DNA of 55,348 bases from Fibrobacter sp. UBA4373. Its GTDB lineage: Bacteria > Fibrobacterota > Fibrobacteria > Fibrobacterales > Fibrobacteraceae. Every line of letters begins with the position of its first letter. Position 1 is the stretch's first letter. The notes beneath the pieces were generated by a model that ran no database searches, was not told the origin of the DNA, and saw nothing but the letters and a program-made list of their open reading frames with translations. The stretch spans positions 1 to 55,348 of the forward strand of contig DGSB01000036.1 of assembly GCA_002390045.1 (NCBI GenBank), given 5' to 3'. The position numbers were made by a program, and so were the translations under genes. Below, piece after piece: positions 34,643 through 42,796 of this stretch.

Positions 34643-34918
34643 TTAGTCCTTTTTGTTTGCGGAGATGTATGCGGCAAGTGCGTCAATCGATGCAAAATGC
34701 TTACGCGTTTCTTCGTTCACCGTAGAGAAGGAAACCCCAAAGTTATCCTTGATAGCAATGCCGAGTTCAAGGGCATCAATGCTATCGAGGCCAAGACCAC
34801 GACCTTCCTTGTTCTGGCCGAAGAGCGGCGCATCATCTTCGATGTCTTCCGGAGTGATGTCTTCAAGTTCAAGCGCCTTGATCAGCACTTCTTTAATTTG
34901 TGTATTAAGTGTAGACAT
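34643..34918 (-). CDS. Acyl carrier protein 1 of the aryl polyene cluster
   Basis: 91 residues from MSTLNTQIKEV at 34918. The longer frame to 35110 adds a basic, unrelated N-terminus inside rpe and was rejected. The phosphopantetheine serine lies in GLGLDSIDALEL. GGAATGAG about 10 nt upstream may serve as ribosome binding site. It is the first gene of the thirteen-gene minus-strand aryl polyene operon. Confidence 0.92.
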   Translation of the reverse strand: MSTLNTQIKEVLIKALELEDITPEDIEDDAPLFGQNKEGRGLGLDSIDALELGIAIKDNFGVSFSTVNEETRKHFASIDALAAYISANKKD

Positions 34919-34950
34919 AAATATGTACTCATTCCAAAAAAAATGTGCCC

Positions 34951-34958
34951 CAAATATA
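34951..34958 (-). promoter_or_regulatory. Candidate promoter box of the aryl polyene operon
   Basis: TATATTTG, an exact TAnnTTTG match, in the 49-bp gap between rpe and ACP1. It predicts a leader of about 25-30 nt. No equally good -33 element is visible at the usual distance. Confidence 0.45.
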
Positions 34959-34967
34959 AATAAAAAA

Positions 34968-35618
34968 TCACAAAACTGTTTCAACAAACTTACGACAAGT
35001 TTCCTCTGGAGAATTTGTCTTAAAAATGGCACTGCCGACAACAAAAATATTGGCGCCAGCCTTCTTCGCCTCCAGAATATTGTCGAGTTTGACACCGCCA
35101 TCGATTTCAATATCCAGTTCCGGTTTCATTTCACGCAAAGCGCGGATTTTGTCCAAGCAATACGGAATCAAGCTTTGGCCGCCAAAACCAGGATTCACCG
35201 ACATGACAAGAACCATGTCCACAGAATCCAGCACCCATTTAATGTTTTCGATAGGAGTCGCCGGGTTAATGCTGACCGCAGGTTTTGCCCCAAGTTCACG
35301 AATGCGGTTCAAAATCCGATCCAAATGAATCGTCGATTCCGCCTGAATCGTCACGTAACGCGCACCGATTTTTACAAATTCGTCCACAAAAAGTTCAGGA
35401 TTGTCAATCATTAAATGACAATCCAACGGCAAATTCGTCGTCTTTCCAATAAGCCCCGAAATACCGGGACCGAAGCTGATGTTCGGAACAAAATGTCCGT
35501 CCATAATGTCTAGATGGACAAGCCCGGCTCCGCCTTTTTCAATGGCGTTGAGTTCGGACTGGAGATTCAGAAAATTGGCGTTCAAGACGCTTGGAGCAAT
35601 GATTTGTGCTTGTTTCAT
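34968..35618 (-). CDS. rpe: Ribulose-phosphate 3-epimerase
   Basis: 216 residues, normal for this TIM-barrel pentose-phosphate enzyme. Signatures are IAPSVLNANF, HLDIMDGHFVPNISFGP (metal-binding His and Asp), DCHLMIDNPE, SVNPGFGGQSLI, and DGGVKLDNI near the C-terminus with GSAIFK. It lies just upstream of the aryl polyene operon on the same strand but separated by 49 bp with its own promoter box; a functional link is not implied. Confidence 0.96.
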   Translation of the reverse strand: MKQAQIIAPSVLNANFLNLQSELNAIEKGGAGLVHLDIMDGHFVPNISFGPGISGLIGKTTNLPLDCHLMIDNPELFVDEFVKIGARYVTIQAESTIHLDRILNRIRELGAKPAVSINPATPIENIKWVLDSVDMVLVMSVNPGFGGQSLIPYCLDKIRALREMKPELDIEIDGGVKLDNILEAKKAGANIFVVGSAIFKTNSPEETCRKFVETVL

Positions 35619-35623
35619 ATTTC

Positions 35624-35631
35624 CAAATATA
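35624..35631 (-). promoter_or_regulatory. Candidate -7 box of rpe (leaderless type)
   Basis: TATATTTG followed by only 5 nt (GAAAT) and then ATG. The predicted transcription start falls at or beside the start codon. Confidence 0.45.
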
Positions 35632-35693
35632 GGTATTGAGCGAAAATTATTTTTTTGTTATTATTTCTTAACAACGAACAAGGAGGTTGATTT

Positions 35694-36179
35694 ATGTCAA
35701 CACCAAAGAAAAACACAACAAAATCGACGAAGGAAGCCAAAGCGACAAAAAGCGACAAAAGCGTCAAGGCCGCTCCGAAGGCTGCCGTAAAAGCGCCGGC
35801 AAAAAAGACCGCTACGAAAAAAGTAGCTGAAAAGGCCGCCCCCAAGGCTGCTCCGAAAGCCGCTCCGGTCAAAAAGACCGTCGCAAAGACTACCGTAAAG
35901 AAGGTTTCTCCGAAGGCTACGAAAAAGGAACTCAAGGAAGTCGTGTTTAACGTCTATTCCCCGGATTCCAAGTCTGTCGAAGTCGCAGGCGAATTCAACA
36001 ACTGGACCCCAGCTAAAATGAAGAAAGGCGAACAGGGCGTGTGGAGCATCAAGCAGAAGCTCGCTGCCGGTACCTATCAGTACAAGTTCGTCTTCGACGG
36101 CAGCTGGGAAATCGACCAGGCCAACCCGGACCGCGTTCCTGACGGTCAGGGCGGCGAAAACAGCGTCAAAAATGTCTAG
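35694..36179 (+). CDS. CBM48 (AMPK-beta-like glycogen-binding) protein with histone-H1-like tail
   Basis: 161 residues. Residues 1 to about 80 are almost only K, A, P, T, S and V in repeats such as APKAAPKAAP and AKKTATKKV, like a histone H1 tail. Residues about 83-161 are a CBM48/isoamylase-N-type early-set domain: VVFNVYSPDSKSVEVAGEFNNW, GVWSIKQKLAAGTYQYKFVFDG.W, then PDGQGGENS, where the Trp and Lys of the sugar-binding face are conserved. It may bind glycogen or another glucan, with the tail free to bind nucleic acid or another polyanion (inference). Strong AAGGAGG before the ATG. Overlaps lysA by 8 bp. Confidence 0.75.
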   Translation: MSTPKKNTTKSTKEAKATKSDKSVKAAPKAAVKAPAKKTATKKVAEKAAPKAAPKAAPVKKTVAKTTVKKVSPKATKKELKEVVFNVYSPDSKSVEVAGEFNNWTPAKMKKGEQGVWSIKQKLAAGTYQYKFVFDGSWEIDQANPDRVPDGQGGENSVKNV

Positions 36180-37434
36180 TCCGATTTTTACGGAAGAAAC
36201 AATTCGAGAGGGTGTCGCAAAATACGGCACCCCTTTTTGGCTTTATGATCGAGCAACTATCGAAAAGCGCGTTCAGGAACTCAAATGCTTCGATACCGTT
36301 CGTTTTGCTCAAAAAGCTTGCCCAAACCTTTCCATCATTTCGATAGTCCGAAAAGCCGGCGCTCTTGTAGATGCCGTTAGCGCGGGAGAAATTGTTCGTG
36401 CTCTCCGAGCTGGCTATAAGGGCGGCGAAAACGACAAGCAGGTTCCGCAGATTGTCTATTCTGCCGACATCTTCGATCACGACGCGATTGAGCTCGTGAA
36501 AAAGTACAATATCCATGTGAACGTCGGCTCTGCGGATATGATCCAGCAGCTCGCTGACGCAGGCGTCCGTTCGAACCTGACCCTTCGCGTGAACCCGGGC
36601 TTTGGCCACGGACACTCGAAGAAAACAAATACGGGTGGACCGCTTTCGAAGCACGGCGTTTGGCATTCCCAGCTGAAGGACTGTGTAAAGCTCGCCCAGG
36701 CAAACGGCATGTGGATTACCGGACTGCACATGCACATCGGCAGCGGTACGGATTTTGAACATCTGGCAACGGTCTGCGACGCCATGCGCGACGCTTCCCG
36801 TCGTCTCGGTTCCCACATCCGCATGATTTCCGCTGGCGGAGGCCTTCCGATTCCGTACAAGGAAGAAGACAAGGGCAACCGCATCGATATCCAAGCTTAC
36901 TACCAGCTTTGGGACAAGACCCGCAAGGACATCGCCCAGTCTGTCGGACATGACGTGGCTCTCGAAGTCGAACCGGGCCGCTACATCGCCGCAGAAAGTG
37001 CCGTTCTCGTTTCGGAAATTCGCGCCGTCAAAAAGCAAGAAGACAAACTTTTCTACCTCGTCGACGCAGGCTTCAACGATCTCGTCCGCCCCTCCTTCTA
37101 CGGTTCCTACCATGGAATTTCGATCGTTTCCAAAGACGGTCGTGAACTGGGTCCGGATCAGGATGTCATCGTCGCAGGCCCGCTTTGCGAATCCGGTGAC
37201 GTCTTTACGCAGGAAGAAGGTGGCTACGTAGTCACCCGCAAGCTCCCGACAGCCCAAGTCGGCGACTTCCTCGTTTTGCACGACGCAGGTGCTTATGGCA
37301 GTGCCATGTCGAGCAATTACAACAGCCGTCGCTTTGCTCCGGAAATTCTCCAGAACAACGGCAAGCTGGAAGTCATCCGCGAACGCCAGACGTTTGAACA
37401 GCTAATGGAAAACGAAAAAATCGTTAGCCTTTAA
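36172..37434 (+). CDS. lysA: Diaminopimelate decarboxylase
   Basis: 420 residues, fold III PLP enzyme making lysine from meso-diaminopimelate in the last step of lysine synthesis. The PLP Lys is in RFAQKACPN (usual YA.KAN), HIGSG and SAGGGLPIPY bind phosphate, EPGRYIAAES is conserved, and the second active-site Cys lies in LCESGDVF. The 8-bp overlap with the CBM48 gene couples their translation. Followed by a strong terminator. Confidence 0.95.
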   Translation: MSSPIFTEETIREGVAKYGTPFWLYDRATIEKRVQELKCFDTVRFAQKACPNLSIISIVRKAGALVDAVSAGEIVRALRAGYKGGENDKQVPQIVYSADIFDHDAIELVKKYNIHVNVGSADMIQQLADAGVRSNLTLRVNPGFGHGHSKKTNTGGPLSKHGVWHSQLKDCVKLAQANGMWITGLHMHIGSGTDFEHLATVCDAMRDASRRLGSHIRMISAGGGLPIPYKEEDKGNRIDIQAYYQLWDKTRKDIAQSVGHDVALEVEPGRYIAAESAVLVSEIRAVKKQEDKLFYLVDAGFNDLVRPSFYGSYHGISIVSKDGRELGPDQDVIVAGPLCESGDVFTQEEGGYVVTRKLPTAQVGDFLVLHDAGAYGSAMSSNYNSRRFAPEILQNNGKLEVIRERQTFEQLMENEKIVSL

Positions 37435-37465
37435 TTTCGGATACAGCTGTTAAGCTTATCACATC

Positions 37466-37504
37466 GCCCCGTTCCAATGCCTTTATTTGGAACGGGGCTT
37501 TTTT
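37466..37504 (+). terminator. Rho-independent terminator of lysA
   Basis: Perfect 12-bp stem GCCCCGTTCCAA / TTGGAACGGGGC with a 9-nt loop and a T6 tract. The T-tract runs straight into the aquaporin gene's promoter-like TATATTTC. Confidence 0.95.
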
Positions 37505-37511
37505 ATATTTC
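37504..37511 (+). promoter_or_regulatory. Candidate -7 box of the aquaporin gene
   Basis: TATATTTC immediately after the T-tract of the lysA terminator. It predicts a leader of about 30 nt with AGGAAGG before the ATG. Confidence 0.4.
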
Positions 37512-37547
37512 CAAGCGAACCATTCTAATTTCATCAGGAAGGAAAAT

Positions 37548-38297
37548 ATGACTCTTCTTCAAAGATCCATTGCCGAAGCAATCGGTACATTCTGGCTCGT
37601 ATTCGGTGGCTGCGGTGCAGCTGTTCTCGCTTGCGGCGTTCCAAACACCGGCATCGGTTATGTCGGAGTTTCCCTCGCCTTTGGTTTAACCGTTCTCACG
37701 ATGGCTTATGCGATCGGCCACATTTCCGGTTGCCACTTGAACCCCGCAGTGACTCTCGGCCAGGTCGCCGGAGGCCGCTTCCCGGCAAAGGAAGCTCCGG
37801 CTTACATCATCGCCCAGGTAATCGGCGGTATTGTTGCCGCTGCAGTTCTCTACGCCATCGCTTGTCCGGATCTTTCTGCCGGTATCGGCGCTTTTGCAAC
37901 GAATGGTTGGTCTGACGCTGCGAACGCAAACGGTTTGAACGCTTTTGGCGGTAAGGTATTCGGCATGGGCCCGGCTTTCCTCATCGAAACGGTCCTCACG
38001 GCAGTTTTCCTCTTTGTGATCATGGGCGCCACGGACGGGCGCGCTCCGGCAGGTTTCGCTCCGATCGCCATCGGTCTCTGCCTTACCTTGATTCACCTGA
38101 TCAGCATTCCTGTCACGAACACTTCCGTCAACCCGGCTCGTTCTACGGCTGTCGCGGTGTTCGTCGGCGGAGCCGCTCTGAAGCAGCTTTGGCTCTTCTG
38201 GGTCGCCCCGATTCTCGGCGGCGTCATCGGCGGTGCGGCTTACAAGTTCCTCGCCGAAAAGAAGTGCTGCTGCGGCAAGTGCAAGGAAGAAGCTTAA
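37548..38297 (+). CDS. Aquaporin (AqpZ-like)
   Basis: 249 residues with six membrane segments and both NPA boxes, HLNPAVT and VNPARS. GHISGCH before the first box matches AqpZ. The selectivity-filter region has His and Arg as in water channels, so water rather than glycerol is the likely substrate. The C-terminal cytoplasmic tail KKCCCGKCKEEA, with four cysteines in six residues, is unusual. AGGAAGG precedes the ATG. Own terminator downstream. Confidence 0.92.
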   Translation: MTLLQRSIAEAIGTFWLVFGGCGAAVLACGVPNTGIGYVGVSLAFGLTVLTMAYAIGHISGCHLNPAVTLGQVAGGRFPAKEAPAYIIAQVIGGIVAAAVLYAIACPDLSAGIGAFATNGWSDAANANGLNAFGGKVFGMGPAFLIETVLTAVFLFVIMGATDGRAPAGFAPIAIGLCLTLIHLISIPVTNTSVNPARSTAVAVFVGGAALKQLWLFWVAPILGGVIGGAAYKFLAEKKCCCGKCKEEA

Positions 38298-38329
38298 TTT
38301 TTTCCGTTTTAACTTGAGGTTTTCACTTG

Positions 38330-38359
38330 AAGAGCCCTGCGTGAACGCAGGGCTCTTTT
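38330..38359 (+). terminator. Rho-independent terminator of the aquaporin gene
   Basis: Perfect 12-bp stem AAGAGCCCTGCG / CGCAGGGCTCTT with a TGAA tetraloop, followed by TTG. Confidence 0.9.
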
Positions 38360-38427
38360 GTAAGCGTTCGTTTATAAACATTCTCAGAGCCTATCCATCA
38401 AGGCTTATTTACACTCAACGACTTATC

Positions 38428-38435
38428 TATATTTT
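38428..38435 (+). promoter_or_regulatory. Candidate -7 box of the NUDIX fusion gene (leaderless type)
   Basis: TATATTTT, then CGCC, then ATG. No Shine-Dalgarno can fit, so a leaderless mRNA is predicted. Confidence 0.45.
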
Positions 38436-38439
38436 CGCC

Positions 38440-39399
38440 ATGCTCAACACGTCTCTTTGCTACATCGAACAAAACGGTTCTTACCTCCTTCTGCACCGCG
38501 TCAAAAAGAAGAACGACATCAATCACGACAAATGGATCGGAATCGGCGGGAAATTCGAAGAAGGCGAAAGCCCGGAAGACTGCATTCGACGTGAAGCCCG
38601 TGAAGAAACGGGTCTTGAACTGACCGATCTCAAGTACTGCGGCATTGTCACATTCATCAGCGACGGCATGAACGAAGTCGAATTTATGCACCTTTTCAAA
38701 GCGACACAGTTCACCGGCGAAATCAAGGAATGCGATGAAGGCACCCTCGAATGGATTCGCAAGGAAAAGTTCGCAGAGCTTCCCCATTGGGACGGCGACC
38801 GCATCTTTTTAACGCTCCTCGACCGCGAAGTTCCCTTCTTCTCTTTAAAGCTCACCTACAAAGGCGACGAACTGCAAGAAGCCCTCTTGAACGAAAAGCC
38901 TGTGGACCATCGCGACTTTGCCTATGGAACACTCGCCCCGTTCCCGCCGATGCGCCGCAAGGACCGCGAAATGTCCACCGAAGCGGCTAGCGACATTTTA
39001 AAAACAGGCGAATACGGCATTCTTTCGACGCAAAATTCCATCGGCTATCCATACGGCATTCCGCTGAACTACGCCTACGACGGAAAGAACATCTGGTTCC
39101 ACGGGGCAAAAGGTGCCGGCGAAAAAGTCCAGGACTTTGCAAAAGATTCCAAGGTATGCTTCACGGTTGTCCGCGATACGGAACTGCACCCCGAAAAATT
39201 CAGCACCGCATTCGAAAGCTGCATCGTCTTCGGGCGCGTTCACCCAGCGGAAGATCCCAAAATCGGCTTACGCCTTTTGGTCGAAAAATACAGCCCGGAA
39301 TACAAGGCTGCGGGCGAAGCCTATATCGAGCGCGCGGTTTCGCACACAGGCGTTTACCGCATCGATATCGAACATATTAGCGGAAAAAAACACCTTTAA
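38440..39399 (+). CDS. NUDIX hydrolase fused to a NimA-like FMN-binding split-barrel domain
   Basis: 319 residues. The N-terminal part (about 1-150) is a NUDIX domain, MutT/8-oxo-dGTPase-like, with the complete box GGKFEEGESPEDCIRREAREETGLEL. The C-terminal part (about 168-319) is a PNPOx-like split barrel close to NimA nitroimidazole-reductase proteins: RRKDREM, GILSTQNSIGYPYGIPLNYAY, then IWFHGAKGAGEK with the NimA-type His. I chose the ATG at 38440, because the frame extending to 38233 crosses a terminator and the promoter. A role in oxidised-nucleotide or flavin-linked detoxification is inference. Confidence 0.82.
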   Translation: MLNTSLCYIEQNGSYLLLHRVKKKNDINHDKWIGIGGKFEEGESPEDCIRREAREETGLELTDLKYCGIVTFISDGMNEVEFMHLFKATQFTGEIKECDEGTLEWIRKEKFAELPHWDGDRIFLTLLDREVPFFSLKLTYKGDELQEALLNEKPVDHRDFAYGTLAPFPPMRRKDREMSTEAASDILKTGEYGILSTQNSIGYPYGIPLNYAYDGKNIWFHGAKGAGEKVQDFAKDSKVCFTVVRDTELHPEKFSTAFESCIVFGRVHPAEDPKIGLRLLVEKYSPEYKAAGEAYIERAVSHTGVYRIDIEHISGKKHL

Positions 39400-39475
39400 C
39401 CGCCCATCGAAAGCGTTTTAATCCCGCTCAAAGACTTCTCGTCCCGATGGATTTATTTCACGGGGGATTTTGTCT

Positions 39476-39483
39476 TATATTTG
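39476..39483 (+). promoter_or_regulatory. Candidate -7 box of the membrane-protein gene at 39490
   Basis: TATATTTG, an exact TAnnTTTG match, 6 nt before the ATG at 39490. Confidence 0.4.
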
Positions 39484-39489
39484 AATATT

Positions 39490-40074
39490 ATGGGTATGAA
39501 ACTTTTTATTTCAATTTTAGCATTGCTGGCCGTCGGGGTTTTTGCAGAAAATTCCGTTTGGAGTCAACCGATTTATTCCACAGAGGATACCGCCCTTTCA
39601 ACCGATTCTGCGAAAGTGCAATCGATTTCGGGCAAGGAAGAACCTTACATCCTCGTGAACAAGCGCAGTCGATTGCAAAAGGTTTCCGTTTCGGAATACT
39701 TTGCGGTCGATAGCATCCCTATTTACGACAAAAAAATTGAGCAGGCAGAATCCAGCCACGAAACCCTGTCTGGCCTTGGAACGGTTTTCCTTTTAAGCGG
39801 AGCGCTTGCCCTAGGCGGTAGCCTCGTCATGCTGACAAACGACAACTCAGACGTTCAAGTGACAGGCGTCATATGCTTAATCCTTTCCCCATACCTGATT
39901 ACACCGGGCATCATTCTCAAAGCGATCGGATCGAAAAAGGGACGGAATGCGGATCGGTTCCGCAGAGAGCGTGACGACTATATTGCCAAAAAGCATCAAT
40001 ACCAAATTTCCGTTGCCCCGACTTTCAATTTGCAAAATCAGTCGACAGGCGCACGCCTTTCTTTGAGCTTCTAG
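39490..40074 (+). CDS. Exported membrane protein, function unknown
   Basis: About 194 residues, starting MGMKLFISILALLAVGVFA (signal peptide); the second Met at 39496 is an alternative start. The middle contains hydrophobic segments (LGTVFLLSGALALGGSLVML and VTGVICLILSPYLITPGIIL), then a basic stretch KGRNADRFRRERDD. The end, YQISVAPTFNLQNQSTGARLSLSF, looks like two beta strands with a terminal Phe, as in outer-membrane barrels. I recognise no family. Convergent with the ClC gene, 12 bp away and with no terminator. Confidence 0.6.
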   Translation: MGMKLFISILALLAVGVFAENSVWSQPIYSTEDTALSTDSAKVQSISGKEEPYILVNKRSRLQKVSVSEYFAVDSIPIYDKKIEQAESSHETLSGLGTVFLLSGALALGGSLVMLTNDNSDVQVTGVICLILSPYLITPGIILKAIGSKKGRNADRFRRERDDYIAKKHQYQISVAPTFNLQNQSTGARLSLSF

Positions 40075-40086
40075 CGCTTTGGCTTT

Positions 40087-41826
40087 TTAACGTTTTGCGT
40101 TTTCACGCACCACGCGGTCATACGTGTTCATGATGGTCGTGGACGGAAGGATCCCGATGATCTTTCCCGCGGCATTTTTGACATAGACTTCGCTCAGCGA
40201 ATGCTTGAGCATAAACTTCATCGCCGTATGCAAATCCGCACTGGCAGGGAGCAGCGGCGAAAACGTGACGCAATCCGCCACAAGCAAAACCGTTTTTCCG
40301 CCTTCAATCGAAACGATATTCCGGAGCACCAGGTTCCAGTCTAAAATCCCGAGATATTCATTTTTTTCAAAGACCGGATAGGAATGCACCAAAGCGGAAT
40401 CCGGATATTCTACGTTAAAAGTATTGATGTCCCGCTCCGCTTCATGGATGGTCCTTGAAGCATCGAGTTCGAGAACCCGAGATTTTTGCATCACCGATTC
40501 CACAGGAATTGTCCGCAACAGATCCGGGTCCATTTCCAAACGATGCGCCGGCGAAGAGAACTTGTTGAGGACCTGGCTTCTGTAGATGCTCCATTTGCGG
40601 CTGAATGCCACATGCACTACGGCAGCAATCATGATCCCCGGCAAAAGCTGATAGCTTCCCGTCATTTCACAAACCATCACCACGCCAGCAAGAGGGGCCT
40701 TGGCCGCCCCCGCAAAGAAAGCGCCCATGCCGACAAGCGCCATGGCACCAGGAGCCACCAAAGTTCCCGGAGCCACCGTTTCAATGGCAACGGCAAAGCC
40801 CGCTCCAATGACACCTCCCAAAAAGAGCGATGGTCCAAAAACTCCGCCAGCACCACCGCTACCGACCGTAAACGACGTCGCTAAAATCTTCGCAATGACA
40901 AGCCCGAACAAAAAAAGCACCGAAGGCGCACTCGCCGGATCCGCAAGACGAGTCATGCTTTCCACGTAATCCCACGTACCGCCCATCGCCTGCGGAATCA
41001 CAAAACCCACGGCTCCGCAAAGAAGCCCACCGATAGCAGGTTTTATCCAATTCGGAATTTTCCAACCGGTAAAAAAGTCTTCGACGAGGTAATAAAATTT
41101 CACATAGAGGAACGAAAGCGGAACACATAAAAATCCGAGGACCGCACAAAAGAAAAGCTCCGTCGTATTCGCAAAATAAAATTCCGGAACATTGAACGCA
41201 GGCGCAGTACCAAAGGCGCCCGTGTAAACGGTAAAGCCGACGACCGAAGCGATAATCGAAGTTCCAAAAGAGCTGGTTTCAAAATCTTCGCGATAAAGGA
41301 TTTCTACCGATGTCAGCGCACCCGCCAGAGGCGCCTTGAAAATCGAGCCAAGGCCCGCCGCCATGCCCGCGAGGCCAAACTGGCGACGCACCGACCGAGT
41401 CATCTTAAAAAAGCGGCATATCGTCGAAGCGATTCCCGATCCTATCTGCGAAACCGGGCCTTCAAAGCCTGCGCTACCGCCACTGCCGAGCGTAATCGAG
41501 CTTGCCAAAAGTTTCACAGGCGCCACGCGCTTGCGAAGGGCTCCGCCGTGATGGTGAAAATTGTAAATGGAGCGGTCAGTTCCCTGCCCCGCCGCCTCCG
41601 GAGTCTTTGCGATCACAAACAGCAAAAGCCCCACGACAAGACCGCCGAGTGCCGGCGCAAGGAAAATCAAAGGGCCCGAAAAAGTCTTCTGCGTAAATTC
41701 CGAAATCGATTCCAAGCAAAGACGGAACACAATCGCAACGGATCCCGTCACCAAACCGATAAATGCCGCTAAAAGCATTTTCGGCATGTAAGAATTGATG
41801 ATGAAAATACGAGAAAGCTTTCTCAT
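40087..41826 (-). CDS. ClC-family chloride channel/antiporter with CBS pair
   Basis: 579 residues. The ClC core (about 15-430) has the conserved glycine-rich GSGGSAGFEGPVSQIGSG, whose Glu is the gating glutamate of the G(R/K)EGP motif, and GGVFGPSLFLGG. Residue patterns do not decide between channel and H+/Cl- exchanger. The C-terminal 140 residues form two CBS motifs (DASRTIHEAERDI and DLHTAMKFMLKHSLSEVYV) that may bind nucleotides. 6 bp downstream of corA; likely cotranscribed. Confidence 0.9.
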   Translation of the reverse strand: MRKLSRIFIINSYMPKMLLAAFIGLVTGSVAIVFRLCLESISEFTQKTFSGPLIFLAPALGGLVVGLLLFVIAKTPEAAGQGTDRSIYNFHHHGGALRKRVAPVKLLASSITLGSGGSAGFEGPVSQIGSGIASTICRFFKMTRSVRRQFGLAGMAAGLGSIFKAPLAGALTSVEILYREDFETSSFGTSIIASVVGFTVYTGAFGTAPAFNVPEFYFANTTELFFCAVLGFLCVPLSFLYVKFYYLVEDFFTGWKIPNWIKPAIGGLLCGAVGFVIPQAMGGTWDYVESMTRLADPASAPSVLFLFGLVIAKILATSFTVGSGGAGGVFGPSLFLGGVIGAGFAVAIETVAPGTLVAPGAMALVGMGAFFAGAAKAPLAGVVMVCEMTGSYQLLPGIMIAAVVHVAFSRKWSIYRSQVLNKFSSPAHRLEMDPDLLRTIPVESVMQKSRVLELDASRTIHEAERDINTFNVEYPDSALVHSYPVFEKNEYLGILDWNLVLRNIVSIEGGKTVLLVADCVTFSPLLPASADLHTAMKFMLKHSLSEVYVKNAAGKIIGILPSTTIMNTYDRVVRENAKR

Positions 41827-41832
41827 GAAGCG

Positions 41833-42753
41833 CTACTTGCGTTTACGCCAAACAAAGAGAACGCCGGCCACAGAAAGCACGAAAATCGCAACAATAATCC
41901 AGAACGAATACGGATTGTCTTCGCCAAGCCCAAACGGGAACTTCACGTTCATGCCGAAGATACTCGCCACAAAAGTCGGGATCGTAATCGCAATCGTGAT
42001 AATGTTCAAGGTTCTCATCAACACGTTCATGTTGTTGTTGACAACGCTTGCACGTGCATCCATCAAGGACGCAAGAATGTTTGCGTAGATTTCGGCCTGT
42101 TGCAAACTCTGGCGATTTTCAATCACCACGTCATCCAGAAGTTCTCTTTCGTTTTCATCGAACTGCATGCCACGTCCCATTTGCAATTTTTTCAAAAGGG
42201 CTTCATTCGAATTTAACGCGCTCACGTAGTAAATCAAGCCTTTGTTCAGGGTGAACATATAAAGCAGGTACTTGTTGTCGAGCGTATTCTGGAGTTTGTC
42301 TTCGAGTTCTTCGCTAATCCGGTTCATGATCTTCAAATGTTCATTGAAGTGATAGACGGAATAGTTCAAAAGCTTCACCACAAACGTGTTCAAGCTGTCG
42401 ATTTTCGAGAATCGACGACTGTCCATCAGCGGAATTTCGGAATCGGAAAGGAGCAAGACCCAATCCGAAAAGAGGAAGATTCCAAAGGATTCCACCCGGA
42501 ATTCAAAATTATCTTCGGCGGTATAGTTACGAGGCTTTTTGAACACGATTGTGGTAAAATCGTCATCGTATTCCACACGCGAAAGTTCGTCATTATCGAA
42601 TGCAGAGGCAATCGTGTGTTCCGCAATTTCGTACTTCTTTACAAGGGCGCCCCGCTGTTCCTGGCTAGGACTCCCCATCAACACGATGTCCGCAGAATCT
42701 TCGTCCGGGGCTTTCGTGATGCGGCCGTTTTCAATTTTGTAGTACTTAAGCAT
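41833..42753 (-). CDS. CorA-type Mg2+/divalent cation transporter
   Basis: 306 residues. A long cytoplasmic N-terminal domain (about 1-235) is followed by two C-terminal membrane helices. The selectivity motif is FGMNVKFP (canonical GMN) at the end of the first helix; the second helix is SFWIIVAIFVLSVAGVLFV. GAGAGG about 6 nt before the ATG is a good ribosome binding site. Placed before the ClC gene with a 6-bp gap. Confidence 0.92.
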   Translation of the reverse strand: MLKYYKIENGRITKAPDEDSADIVLMGSPSQEQRGALVKKYEIAEHTIASAFDNDELSRVEYDDDFTTIVFKKPRNYTAEDNFEFRVESFGIFLFSDWVLLLSDSEIPLMDSRRFSKIDSLNTFVVKLLNYSVYHFNEHLKIMNRISEELEDKLQNTLDNKYLLYMFTLNKGLIYYVSALNSNEALLKKLQMGRGMQFDENERELLDDVVIENRQSLQQAEIYANILASLMDARASVVNNNMNVLMRTLNIITIAITIPTFVASIFGMNVKFPFGLGEDNPYSFWIIVAIFVLSVAGVLFVWRKRK

Positions 42754-42788
42754 ACAAGCCTCTCTTGTATGGTGGACGCCAACAAGCC

Positions 42789-42796
42789 CAAAAATA
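42789..42796 (-). promoter_or_regulatory. Candidate -7 box of corA within the secDF terminator tail
   Basis: The minus strand reads TATTTTTG, an exact TAnnTTTG match that is also part of the T-rich tail of the secDF terminator. It predicts a leader of about 30 nt for corA. Confidence 0.4.

Noticed and set aside
35615..35935. Hydrophobic Phe/Ala-rich minus-strand ORF that mimics a membrane protein
   Set aside because: It is the reverse complement of the Lys/Ala-rich tail of the CBM48 protein and overlaps the rpe promoter.
36166..37281. 371-codon open frame antisense to lysA
   Set aside because: No plausible start site or domain, and full overlap with a conserved enzyme.
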